64,000 nucleotides of DNA, from the NCBI GenBank assembly GCA_003586115.2, contig QVOM02000119.1:52082096-52146095 (forward strand), read 5' to 3'. The DNA comes from Salvator merianae. Taxonomy: Eukaryota > Chordata > Lepidosauria > Squamata > Teiidae. The notes under the pieces are model-generated. The model saw only the letters and a list, made by a program, of their open reading frames with translations. It did no database searches and was not told the DNA's origin. Shown one piece after another: positions 36,112 to 47,604 of this stretch. A program made the position numbers and the translations under genes. Numbering within the stretch: the first letter of the stretch is position 1; every line of letters begins with the position of its first letter.

Positions 36112-39100
36112 GATAACTGGCCATGAAAGCCTCTGTTCTTACATCAGTGGCTGGAGCAGTTGGGAATAGGAGTTGTGAAAGACTCAAGAAGCAGCTGTGA
36201 ACTTATAGAAGGGAATTTGTGCAAGAAGCAAGAAGAGATAGAAGCCGTCTTAGGTTGTGTCTCCGTGTCTCTTTGGAGATGCCGCTGCAAAGCATCCACA
36301 TTTATGAAGCATCCACATTCAACAGCACAAAATGGCTTCCAAAGAGCTTGTCACTTGCCCTTGTCACCTGTACAAAATCACACTCTCCCAGCAAGCATTT
36401 TTTGTCTGCCGCTTACCTTACTACTCCCAATTCTTGCCTTCACCCTCTCTTATTATTTTATTTTGTCCAGGTCATCATGCTGTCAAATCTCTGTTCAAGA
36501 ACAATCCTGTCATTCTCAACTTTAATAGAGATTAATTATAATTACATTAACTGCAACAATAAAAAGTTGCCAGCTCTTCACTAGTGCTCTGTAGTACTAC
36601 ATATAAAAGACTTAAAATTCTAGCTTCTTCAAGATATCCTCTATTCTTATATCATAGGAAAAATTTGACTGAAAGGGTGTATAATGTCATGAAAATCAAC
36701 ATACTGGCACCATTTTTTAGAACACTTGCAAGGTGACAAAATTAGAAGTGTATTATTTAAATCCTTTCTAGATAGGACATTGGGGCACATTTGGTGAAAG
36801 GCAGGGGAAAAAATCCTATTTACTTAGGGAAGCTCCCATCTATTTTGGAACCCTTATCTTCCAGGGTTACGTGTCTACAGGAGTTTTCTTTGTACATGTG
36901 GAAAACACTCTGAGTTTTGGATGAAGGACTGAGCCAGTACTTTCATCTGCAAGCTCCAGTGCCTTGCAACTATTTTCAATATTTTTTTTTTTAAATCTAC
37001 ATCTAGTTTTATATCTTCATTTCTTAGACCTGCCTTAATTTTTTCCCCCCTTTACCTCCGTACTTTCTCTTTTTAAAGCCCTCTCTAAATCTTATACTTG
37101 GCAGCATTTAGTAGAATCATTTAAATGCCATGACAAAATAAAAAACTGGACAATTGTCGTAGCTATTCAAAGCACCTTTGACCTGATGAAGCGTTTGCCT
37201 AAGGAAGGCAGGATATAGCACTGGAAGCAAGACAGGGAAACATGATCTTGTACAGTCATGAAAAGGCATGGATTTTATTTTATCTTATTTTTAAGGACTT
37301 AAGACGGCATAGCTCAGGGGATGGACATAGTAATTATGGGGAAGGCAACAAGGAAATAAATCAAATTCAGGAAATTCAGTATGGTTCAGTCTTAAGAGAG
37401 TCAGGCCCTTTTCTGCACTATGTGGACTATTCCAGCCCACATAGCACAGATTAGTTAGTGAAAACCTTGCTGGATTAGGCTACTGGTAGCCTGCTCCAAG
37501 TGTTGTCCACACTTTGAAGCCTGCCACAACCCAGCCCCCGACACTATAAAGAACCTGCAGAAGCAACATGGAGACTGCAAAGGCCAGGAACAAAATTTAC
37601 CAGATTTTGCAGCTTCCATGAGGGTACCACATCTGATGCTATTTCTGGCAGTGTTTCTTGGAATGTCACTAAAAATGGTTTTCTGGCATTTTCTGACCTA
37701 CAAGGATGTGCTGTCTGCACACTCTCAGTATTTAGGAATACAGGTTTTGCCTGGTTGTGTACCTCAGCAGGAACAAGATATGGAGACATGTTGCTCCTGT
37801 ATCATGGCCCATCACTTTGTCTGCTGAGAACAAAGTGTGACAAGAGGTTTGCTGTTGTAGTACACACTAGCATATGCACAACATACCTTCATGTTGCCCT
37901 CTTGAGAAGGAATCTAGAAGATTATCCACAAATAAGCCATTGGTTGGTACAGAAATCTGTGAAACTGTCTCAAAATGGTAACCATCCAGACTGTATTTAA
38001 AAATTTCCATCATGGGAAAATTCACTGCTGTGTGAGGCACAGTTTCCACTGTTTAGCAGTCCTTATCTTCATGTAACTTTCCCTAACATGTAGCCTGAAG
38101 CCATCTTCCCACAGCACCCTTCTCAATTCAGTTTGGAGAGGGAAGTCTTGCTGCCATAACTTGGACCTTGAGGAAGGCCACTTCTAAATCAGCTTGTGGA
38201 AGTCGCTGTTACCTGTGTTGGAGGGCTAATTGCCAATTCACCAAAACAAGTGGCCATTCTGCACATGTGCTAATAGTCACTCAATTCAGTTTGAGTGTCC
38301 AAATGGCTACCGTGATCCAAATAAATGGGACAATACTCCAAGTGGGAAATTCCATTTTGCCACTGAGTCACCTTATTTCTTCTCAAAGACTTGAGGTAGT
38401 GCTGGGAGGGTCATCTGGTCCCCTTTCCCTTGGTTCTTCTCCCCTGAGGCATTAAGTCATCAGGCCATGTATAAATACAGCTTGAATCTCTTCACTTCTA
38501 GTTTCATTTAGTTTCTAGTCCTGCCCCTGAAAGCAAAAGAAAGCAAATCTATCCCCTCTTGAACTGGACATATTTTTATATGTTCATAAATATATATGAC
38601 TATATCTCCTTTTTTAAAACTTGTTCTTTGTGACTTGTTTTCCTGACCATTTATTATTCTGATAACTCTCCTTTAAACTCATCCAGCTTATTTGGCTTAC
38701 TCGTTTGAAATGGGCCAAGTCTCAATTCAGGCAGACAAATCTGAGATCCTAAGCCATGCTACATCACTTCTGCCACTTTACATTTCTCATGTACAAATCA
38801 TCCATGGTATCAGTTTGAAATAAACAGTTCTTTCACCCTACTCCTTCAAGTTCTCATTAGAAGGAATCAGCCAACTGAACAGCTTTCCTGTTACCCTTGG
38901 CTGCCTCATTTCAGATGGGAGTTGAGCAGTAAACATAGTCTGTAGATCTATAGATAGGTGTGTTGCAATTTCATATATATTGCAGCTGAATTTCTTTCCC
39001 AATGGGCTTAAATTATAACGGCATAGTTCTCAAAGATGCTTTTATTCTAAAAGTCTGCTTCCTTTTCTCTATTATGAAACTATTGCCTAAGAATTGTTTC

Positions 39101-39259
39101 TTGGTACTTGAATTTTCCCCAGAAATGCACTTTGCAAGTTAAAAATGCACTTTGCCTAATTTGCTTTCTAGCATCATTTTCCAGAGTGAAAAAAATGGAA
39201 GTACAAATGTTGCCCATTTCCAAAACTTTAACTCACAAATGGAAAGCAAAAATTAAAAG
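36112..39259. other. No gene; weak DNA-element traces
   Basis: AGGCCCTTTTCTGCACTATG at 37404 looks like a family left end, and GCAGCTTCCATGAGG near 37610 recalls the CTGCAACTT block of other repeats. No boundaries can be set. Overlapping frames of about 120 codons at 36160-36584 are on one strand in two frames and show no motif. Confidence 0.4.
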
Positions 39260-39260
39260 C

Positions 39261-39302
39261 ATCCATCCATCCATCCATCCATCCATCCATCCATCCATCC
39301 TT
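39261..39302. repeat. ATCC tetranucleotide microsatellite
   Basis: Ten tandem ATCC units, followed by two diverged units. Confidence 0.97.
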
Positions 39303-39439
39303 GTCTCCATCCTTGTCGAGGCCCTTGTGTGCCATGTAGAGGGGATGAGCTACTGGCCTCTAGCTCCAGTCAACCTAGCTGTTCGAAAGCAAGTAATTGC
39401 AAGTAGATAAATAGGGAGCATCACTTTGTGTGATGCGGA

Positions 39440-39608
39440 AGACAGATGTAAGCCTTCGGGCGAAAAATAACCTTGTAAGCCACTTTGAGTCAGCTTCAGC
39501 CGAGAAAATCGGGGTATAAAAACCAAATTCTTGCCCTTCTTTTCCTTCTCCTTCTCCTTCTCCTTCTCCTTCTCCTTCTCCTTCTCCTTCTCCTTCTCCT
39601 TCTTCTTC
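39440..39608 (+). mobile_element. SINE/LINE 3' tail with CTTCTC repeat
   Basis: The block CTTGTAAGCCACTTTGAGTC and then CGGGGTATAAAAACCAAATTC is the usual 3' tail of a squamate SINE or its partner LINE (relatives read GTAAGCCGCTTTGAGACTCC). It ends in a CTTCTC hexanucleotide run at 39544-39608. Long minus-strand Lys-Glu frames across the run are artefacts. Confidence 0.65.
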
Positions 39609-39842
39609 ATATAGTTATAGAGACAGAAAGAGTGAACTAGAAATGAAAGAATTTTGTAGATTGCAATCCTGATGGCTGTCAAGAAAGGAGTCAGTGATGA
39701 TGGAAGAGAGTTTTTCTGGACCTCACACATAACGTTGTAACATCTGAGTTCAGTGAAGTTGCACAGATTGAGCAGTTTTGGAGTGAGAATACCACTATGA
39801 TCCAATAACACCAAAAGTATAACCTGCCTTTTAGTTGCCACA

Positions 39843-40260
39843 GTGGCATGTGGTGTCCACAAATTAGAGCAGTTCTGGAACAACTCTGTTTGTATGATAC
39901 TGGCAGCTGGCCCACTCCCCAGCATGAAAGTGGGATCAGGGATCATATCACTGAGAGGCCACTTTAAACTGCCTCTCATGCTTTCTGGCAGTGGACCAGA
40001 CTGGCCCATGTGGTGCATGGAATCTTGCAGCATTTCACTGGTCTCTCTAAAATAACTCCAAAAGTGCACCCATTTTGGAATGCCACAGTAATCCCCTGAC
40101 CTGCAACTTTGGAGGCTGGGGAACTTTCATTCATGGCCTCTAAAGTTAGGCTGGGATGGGGCCACAATGGAGCAGAGGACTCCTGGCATGCACTGCCATT
40201 CAGCACTCTGGTTTTGGCTGGGATCAGGTCAAGACCAGCCTCAGCACTGTGTGTCAAGGC
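39843..40260. mobile_element. Non-autonomous DNA-element-like repeat
   Basis: The block from GACCTGCAACTTTGGAGGCT to GGCCTCTAAAG matches 2650-2700 and recalls 59.3 and 60.7 kb. Ends are not visible. The repeat abuts the CR1 5' end. Confidence 0.4.
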
Positions 40261-40651
40261 TATTGCTGGAAAGAAATGGAAGGAAGAAAATATGTTGCAT
40301 TGCCTTCAACTTTTTGGAGGAAAAAAAATTGTTACTAAGAACTGAGATTGTTTGTATAGAGATGGAATCTTGGATCAAAGAGCCATACACAAGGATCTGA
40401 GCTCCCGGGCCAATTTGCATATTCCGGGTGCATTCTGGGAGGAGGCAGGAAGTCACCGCGAGTGAAGAGATAGTCAGGAGGAAGGTAGCTGGAAGGAAAC
40501 CGGTGAGCAAGCATCTGAGATCCAGGACTAACGGCACACATTTTTTTTTTTCTTTAAAGAATTTCTAAATTAAATCTTTAGTTAAAGAACATCAGAAGTA
40601 CTCTGCACTGTTTAATATCTCACAAGAGAACGCCAACCAACTGTAGACAAC

Positions 40652-41583
40652 TTGGAGAAAGAGAGAAGATTTGTAGTCAGCTCCAATGAGTGTAGTATGA
40701 TGATACTTCTACCGGAAAAGAACCCAAATTACACCTGCCGCAAATGCAGGCTTGTGTCTTTGCTGGAAGAGAAAGTGCAAGAACTGGAGGAGAGGGTGGC
40801 TACTTTGAAGTTCTTTAGGGAGAAGGAAAACTTCCTGGATAGAATGGAAGAAGCACTTCAAAACGACCATAGAGAAGACAACATCAGAGAACCTGTGGAA
40901 GCTGAGGAATGGAAGCATGTGACCAAAAGAAGCAGGAGGATAACGAGAGAGTCAGCAACTGTACAGTTTGAGAACCAGTACCAGGCTCTCACGGAGGAGA
41001 ATAATGAGGAAGTTCAGAAAGATTTGGTGTGCCTTACGAAACCTCTTGAATCCAAAAAAAGAAAAGTTGCGAAGAAGAATAGGAGAGTGGTGGTTGTGGG
41101 GGATTCCTTATTGAGAGGAACAGAGACAGGTGTGTGCAAACCTGACATGACCTCACGAGAAGTGTGTTGCCTTCCCAGTGCACTAATCAAAGATGTAACC
41201 GAGAGACTGCAGGACTCTTCAGTCCTACAGACAATTACCCATTCCTACTAATACATGTAGGGACAAATGACATCGCAGAAAGGAACTTTGAATCTATCTG
41301 CAGAGACTTTGAAGACCTAGGCAGGAAAATGAAGGAACTGGGAGCACAAGCTGTCTTCTCTTCTATCCTCCCAGTGAATGGCCGTGGAACAAGATGGAGC
41401 AAGATTCTAGAGGTAAACAACTGGCTACACTGATGGTGCTACCAGCAAGAATTTGGATTTCTAGACCATGGATTATACTACTTATATGACGGACTCCATG
41501 CAAGAGATGGGCTCCATCTTACAAAGACAGAAAAGCACATATTTGGCAGGAGACTTGCTGCACTCATTAGAAGAGCTTTAAAC
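40652..41583 (+). pseudogene. CR1 ORF1 protein (coiled coil plus SGNH esterase), frameshifted
   Basis: In active CR1 elements ORF1 encodes an RNA-binding and self-associating protein with a C-terminal lipid-esterase domain. The first frame (40652-41251) starts at TTG, with its first ATG at 40697. It shows a CRKC pair near residue 30, a heptad-like stretch (LLEEKVQELEERVATL), a basic segment, and the esterase nucleophile block VVVVGDSLLRGTE near 41099. The frame then shifts. The second frame (41164-41433) carries LIHVGTND. After a TGA near 41431, the DGLHLT catalytic His block follows at about 41505 and RRALN ends at 41583. So the Ser, Gly-Asn-Asp and His blocks are all present but in broken frames. 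It sits directly before ORF2. Confidence 0.85.
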
Positions 41584-41633
41584 TAGGGTGAAGAGGGAAG
41601 GGAAGTAAAAGTTCAGAGAAAGATAAGCAGCTA

Positions 41634-44453
41634 ATGAATACAGATGAGGATCTTGCTACCAGAAATGAAAGGAAGGAACAAAGACAAACAGTTTGGAAGG
41701 AAACTAGAGGAGTCAAGCCTGTAAGAGACATTTGTCGCAAACTCAAATGTTTCTATACCAATGCACAGAGCATGGGAAACAAACAAGGAGAACTGGAAAT
41801 CCTAGCACAGGAAAATAAATATGATGTCATAGGCATTATCTGAAACGTGGTGGGATGATACACATGATTGGAACACAGAGCTCGAAGGCTACAACTTATT
41901 TTTAAAAAAAACAGACTTAATAAATGGGGAGAAGGTATTGCATTGTATGTAAGGAAAGCATATACCACCACAGAGATTTATCTTTCAGATAATGGAAGCC
42001 CTGTAGAAACCGTTTGGGTGAAAATACAAGGAGAGAGCAACACAAAGGATACTGTTGTAGGAGTTTATTTTAGACCGCCTGGACAAACAGAAGATATGGA
42101 TGAACTCTTTATACCTCAGATGGCCAAGCTCTCAGGGAAACACGACCTAGTGATTATGGGAGATTTTATCTATCCAGACATTTGTTGGGAATTTCTCTCA
42201 GGCAAAAGTCACAGGTCCAAAAAATTCTTATCTTCTCTTGCAGATAACATCATCTTCCAAAAGATGGAAGAAAAAACAAGGGGGTCTGCTATCTTGGACC
42301 TAATCCTTACCAACAGGGAGGAAATATAATTGAATTTTGGATAACAAAAGGAGGAAGATCTGCGAGGACTCAGACTTCAAGGTTAGATTTCAGAAGAGCA
42401 GATTCTGATGGACTCAGAAGGAGGGTAGGAAGGATCCATTAGCTGGATGTCTTAAAGGGCAGAAATATCCAGAACAGAGGGCAAATTTTGAGAAAGGAGA
42501 TTCTAGAGGCACAATCTTTAACAATTCCTAAAAGAAGAAAGAATGGCAAGCATCTAAAGAGACCAGGATGGATGAACCCTGAACTTAATAACTTGCTAAA
42601 AAGAAAAAAAGAAATGTTTAAAAAATTGAAGGAGGGGGACATATCAAAAGAAGAATATAATGCAATCTGTAGAAACTGCAGGATAAGTGTCAGAAAGGCT
42701 AAAGCTAAAAATGAATTGAGGATTGCAAGAGAGGCCAAAAACAATAAAAAAAAGATCTGGGGGGTATGTCAGAAGCAAAAGAATAGTCAAAGGAGCTAAA
42801 GGATCTTTACAGGATGAGAAGGGTGATTTGGTCAAAAATGATATTGAGAAGGCAGAACTTCTGAACTCCTATTTTGTATTTGTTTTCTCTCAGAAAGGAA
42901 ATGAAACATCAGTTGGCCTTCACTGTGCTGTTGAGGGAATAAGAGAATCAAGGCTCTGTATGGACAAGGAGAAGGTGAGGGAACACTTAGCTAACATAAA
43001 TGAATTCAAGTCTCCAGGCCCAGATGAATTACATCCTAGAGTGCTGGAGGAATTAGTGGATATAATTGCTGAATTCTCTGTGATATTTGAGAACTCAAGA
43101 GAAGTCCCAGAAGACTAGAGAAGGGCGAATGTTGTCCTTATCTTTAAAAAAGGGAAGAAGGCTGACCCAGGTAACTACAGGCCTGTGAGCCTGACTTCAA
43201 TAGCAGGCAAGATCCTTGAACAAATTATTAAACAGCATATATGTGAGCACTTGGATGGGAATACAGTCATTAACAAGAGCCAACATGGATTTGTAACAAA
43301 CAAGGCATGTCAGACTAATCTCATTTCCTTTTATGACAAAATTACTGGGTGGATCGATCAAGGAAATGCCGTGGACATAGTATATCTTGACATTAGCAAA
43401 GCATTTTACAAGGTGTCTTATACTATACTTATTGAAAAAATGATCAAATATGGGATTGACAGGACAACTGTTAGGTGGATTCATAACTGGCTTAGTGATC
43501 TTACTCAAAGAGTGGTCATAAATGGCTTTACATCCGATTGGAAGACTGTCTCGAGTGGGGTACCGTAAGGCTCTGTCTTGGGCCTGGTGCTGTTCAACAT
43601 TTTTATAAATGATCTGTATGAAGGAGTCAAGGAGATGCTGATCAAATTTGCAGATGACACAAAGCTAGGAGAGGTTGCTAACACTAAGGAGGAGAAAGAG
43701 AGGATTCAAAATGATTTGGACAAGCTCGAACAGTGGGCTGAAACTAACAGAATGACATTTAAGAGGGAGAAATGCAAAGTTTTACCTCTGGGTAAGAAAA
43801 ATGACAATATCCAATACAGAATGGGAGGAATCTCGCTGAGCAGCAGCACATGTGAAAAGGATCTGGGTGTACTAGTAGATCACAGATTAAACATGAGTCA
43901 ACAGTGTGATGCAGCTGCAATAAAGGCAAACACCATCCTGGGGTGTATCAAAAGGAGCATAGAGTCTAGATCATGAGGAGTAATTATCCCTCTTTACTCA
44001 TTCTTGGTCAGACCTCATCTGGAGTATTGTGTCTAGTTCTGGGCACCCCAATTTTAAAAAGACATTGACAAACTGGAACAAGTTCAGAGAAGGGCGACCA
44101 AAATGGTGAGTGGTCTGCAAACCATGTCCTACAAGGAACAGTTAAAGGATCGAGGACTGTTTAGCCTGCAGAAGAGAAGACTGAGAGGAGACATGATAGC
44201 TGTTTTCAAGTATCTGAAGGGCTGCCACAGTGCAGAAGGATTGGCCCTATTCTCAGTTGCACAAGAAGGAAGGACTAGAAACAATGGGATGAAACTTCAA
44301 GGGAGTAGATACAGGCTAGATATTAGAAAAAACTTTCCGACAGTAAGGGCAATCAGTCATTGGAACAGGTTACCGCAGGAGGTGGTGGGCTCTCCTTTGC
44401 TGGAGGTCTTCAAGGAGAGGCTGGATGGATATCTGTCTGGAATGGTTCAGTGA
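41634..44453 (+). pseudogene. CR1 ORF2 (AP endonuclease and reverse transcriptase), disabled
   Basis: ORF2 nicks target DNA and copies the element RNA. The endonuclease starts at about 41735 (KCFYTNAQSM). A one-base shift occurs near ETWWDD (41845) and is compensated in the following A run. Then come YFRPPGQ (about 42065) and GDFIYPDICW (about 42160), where relatives have GDFN, so the key Asn is Ile. Around 42330 roughly 20 residues that should contain the SDH motif are missing. The linker is out of frame to 42723. The RT then stays in one frame: YRPVSLTS, YLDISKAF (43383) and FADDTKLG (43647) are intact. Stops lie at 43116, 43566, 43974, 44034 and 44055. The tail RRLRGDMIAVFKYLKGC ends at 44453. 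Confidence 0.9.
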
Positions 44454-44521
44454 ATCCTGCATTGAGCAGGGGGTTGGACTCGATGATCCTGGAGGTCTCT
44501 TCCAGCTCTATGATTCTATGA

Positions 44522-46230
44522 TTACATTCAGTTGTTCTTTCCTGGATTGCATCCACATATTCTTTCCTGGATTCAGTCAGTCTTTAAATACAGTATATGT
44601 AGATGTTTTTATTTTATATTAATTTTTATAATTTTTTTTGCAGGGGGTGCATTTTCCCTTCAGAATTAGCCCTATGCAATTTGCATGGCATGTATAAAAA
44701 TTTGCAGCATAATCACTGACTGGTGGAACCTAGTTATTTTTTCAAGTAAATGGTGTAATTTTTAACAAGTGGCTACCCATGAGTGAAAACAATGGGCAGG
44801 GCAGGAAAGGCAACAATACTACTGAAGCCTGCTTTTATAAGACAACTTTTGCATATCCCTGTTAACTGTGCATAAAATTACTGAAATATTATATGCAAAA
44901 AATGGAGGCACACAACCACAGGTGCTAGGAATAGGAAGCAGTCTTTATTGGCTCTGTGCATTTCAGCATGGGCCTTTAAGTGCTCAGCAAATTTTAAAGG
45001 ATGAATAAAATCCTGAATAATAAGATTGATTAAAATGGTTTAAAGCAAAGGACATACAGTTAGAAATATATGATAGATTTTTTGTTATGTTTTTTAAAAA
45101 TTACATTGATTTTTGCTGAGTAAAGAACTGTCTCTTGGCTCAAGCCACAATACCATGAGAATAATATTTAAAGAACGAATGAAAAACAGCTGTATGAGAG
45201 ATATTCCTCTGATGAAAATTTTTGAAGAGATACACATTATTTTCTTATGACTGCAAGGTAGTGTTTCAATCCTCATTACATTCTATTAATAGAACCAAAT
45301 TTTATTTCTATCATAAAAATTTATAATTACACAACAATTTTAATCAAAGGGTAATAGTGAGATCTTCAGTAAGTCCTGATGGGTTCAGTCTATTCAACTC
45401 TAAAAATCTACCAGATTTCCTTTCTAAAGAAAATATATGTATGTTTTATTTTTCCCCCCAATGGCTTAGAGTCAAAGTTTTCAATATGGATGTGAACAAT
45501 TGTCAAAATTGCCACAGGGGGTGCACCCAATCTCTTCCATTTTATATGGCTGAGATGTTCAGCCATTTGTATTTTGGGATTTTGTACTCATAATGTTGTG
45601 ACCTGAGCCAAAATAAAGTTCTCTACTTGGTGGAATCAATATGAGATGTTTTACATTTTGGAAATATAATTAAATACATTTCTACTAAAATATGCATTTA
45701 TTCTTTACTAATATTGTCCCATTAATTTCACATTCTACAATTATTTTCATTAGTATATGCATCTGAGAATACATATTTGCTAAAAATACATGAAACTATA
45801 TATATAATAAAAACTGAGATTTCTAAGACCAGAATTCTGTTAGATAGCTTAATCACAATTTTGATAGTAGGAACTTCTAAAATTACTGTCTTTTTGCTTC
45901 AGGAGGTATGAGTTTTCTAAATTACCATGAATAAATTATGTTTTCTTATCTCTTCTTCATTGAAGTCCCTAGTTCTGATTCACTGCTTATGGATTATATG
46001 TCTAAGGCACAATTTGCAAGTGCAGGTTGGCATAGGCCTTGGTGAAATCGCCTGGCCTCAAATGCTTTCTTAGGGGTATAAGTGAGCTGGAGTGGGCTGG
46101 ATGGCCATCAGCTTGGATGACCATCTTACCCCAGCAAAGAATTATCTGGTGTGGAAGTTGCACATCAATGACATTTCACCAAGTTCTGGAAATGGCCCCA
46201 GAAATCAGGCAGGAGAAACGTCACCAAGCT
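44522..46230. other. No gene recognised
   Basis: Very AT-rich DNA with only short open frames. I see nothing assignable beyond scattered A and T runs. Confidence 0.5.
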
Positions 46231-46290
46231 CTGGAATTTTATTTATTTGCATTTTTATCCTGCCCTATACTTAACAGTCTCAGGTTACAA
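46231..46290 (-). repeat. Inverted LINE 3' tail
   Basis: TTTATTTATTTGCATTTTTA followed by TCCTGCCCTATACTTA nearly duplicates 24935-24975. This shows two members of one repeat family. Confidence 0.5.
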
Positions 46291-46498
46291 CAAGAAAAAC
46301 AAAATATAAATTGAACACACAAAAAACAATAACAGTTCTTGAAAAGAGGGAGGGGAAGCTGTTTCTTCAGTCAAAGGCCAGGATGACAAAACTGATCTTG
46401 GCTCACACCCTATTTGTAGGGTGAGATATAAATCCCCTGCACACAATGTACCAAACAAGCGCCTGGTGCATGATACTCAGCAAACAGTGCATTCTGAG

Positions 46499-46868
46499 GG
46501 CCTTTCCGCACCTTCCACTGTGGAATGTTTGGAAGTGTGAATGGAACCTTAGTCTGGGCTAGCATAGTAAGAGCGAAAATGGCCAGTGTGTAGATGCAGC
46601 TATAGGGTCTGACAGAAGTGAACTAAGAGGTGCAAATTTCTAAAATTCTTTTAAGGAGACATAAGATAGTATCCTTTAAACTCAGCAAATAAAATGAATC
46701 AATTGATCATTCTAAGCCCTGAAAGTGGCTTGGAGGTAGTAGCATCCACATACTATCACTTCTAATAAACATAATGGGGATTAGAGGTGGAATGGGAAGA
46801 TTAATGTCAGCATCCACCATGCCTAAGTCACTTTAAAGCCACATTTTTCATATGTGTGGATACAGCCA
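46499..46868. mobile_element. DNA element, mixed ends
   Basis: The left end AGGGCCTTTCCGCACCTTCC looks like the foldback family. The right end CATATGTGTGGATACAGCCA and the GGATTAGAGGTGGAATGGG block belong to the GGCTGTGTCCACA family of 29.75 kb. It is either a composite or two adjacent fragments. Confidence 0.5.
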
Positions 46869-47113
46869 AGATCAGGTTGTGCTTTTGACACTTCCTAAAC
46901 TGTTTATTTTTGTTTTGTTTTAAATTCAGCCATAGCTCCTATCTGTTCCAAGCTTCTGTATCTAAAGAGGCCTAGGAGATGCCAATGGTACCTTATTCTT
47001 GAAGATTTTTACACATGTATCATTATGCTTTGTCTCATATTCCTAATAAACTAGATGGCAGCAAGTTCCAAAAATACAAAAATGTTCTGTTGCTTGGCTC
47101 TGAAAAGATAATT

Positions 47114-47315
47114 GATGTTGTTGTTGTTGGGTGCCATTCAGTCATGTCCAATTCCTGATTGACTACTTGGAACCTCTATGCAGTTTTCTTGGCAAGTATA
47201 CAGAAGTGGCTTGTCATTGTCTACTTCTGGAGAGAGGCTGGGGATTGAAGTGAAAGTCCTCTTCTTTCCATGAAGCTTCTACTACCACTGAGATACTTCT
47301 CTTCCCAAAGACAGT
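47114..47315 (-). mobile_element. Sauria-type SINE (tRNA head, Bov-B-like tail)
   Basis: Read on the minus strand, the element begins with a tRNA-like head whose A box reads GTATCTCAGTGGTAGTAG, with a B-box remnant TCACTTCAATCC. It continues into a body whose plus-strand form contains TTTTCTTGGCAAGTATACAG and AAGTGGCTTGTCATTG, which resembles Bov-B/RTE-derived SINE tails. It ends in a CAA triplet run (plus strand GTT, 47116-47130). Squamate Sauria SINEs have this layout. The family name is from memory and not aligned. Confidence 0.75.
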
Positions 47316-47604
47316 GGTAGAGGGGGGATAATTGCTGTCAGCATTTCCCAAGAGAAGTTTCTGTAACAAGTTTTTACTAGCATCCATTCAGACCTGCAGA
47401 CAGTTTTCAACCACTTGTTTTCTACCAATTTACTTCTTTGCTTAATTGCTCTCAGATCTTTGGTATACTAAGGAGATCATCTGGTTGTCTAAGAAGTGAA
47501 AGAGAACTTCAGTGATCATTTCAACCAACTGGGTCATATCAATATGAATAGATGTCTGGGGCTAAAAGAAAAAATTGTGTAGTGAAACATGGCAAAATCA
47601 AAAT

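Larger units (their letters stand above)
40400..44521 (+). mobile_element. Near full-length CR1 non-LTR retrotransposon
   Basis: This is a complete layout of a CR1 element. A GC-richer 5' leader begins near 40400 (GAGCTCCCGGGCC), followed by ORF1, ORF2 with endonuclease and reverse transcriptase, and a 3' UTR ending in CTCTATGATTCTATGAT, the CR1-type repeat tail. The length of about 4.1 kb fits a full element. CR1 copies usually lack target duplications and none is visible. Both ORFs are broken by stops and frameshifts, so this copy cannot retrotranspose by itself. The last 480 bp match the truncated copy at 18.6 kb at about 93%. The exact 5' start is an estimate. Confidence 0.93.

Noticed and set aside
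36160..36584. Overlapping frames of about 120 codons in two phases
   Set aside because: Two long frames on one strand in the same DNA usually reflect low stop density. Neither has motifs.
39350..40069. 239-codon minus-strand open frame
   Set aside because: It is a run of Lys-Glu repeats across a CTTCTC microsatellite, flanked by non-coding repeat DNA.
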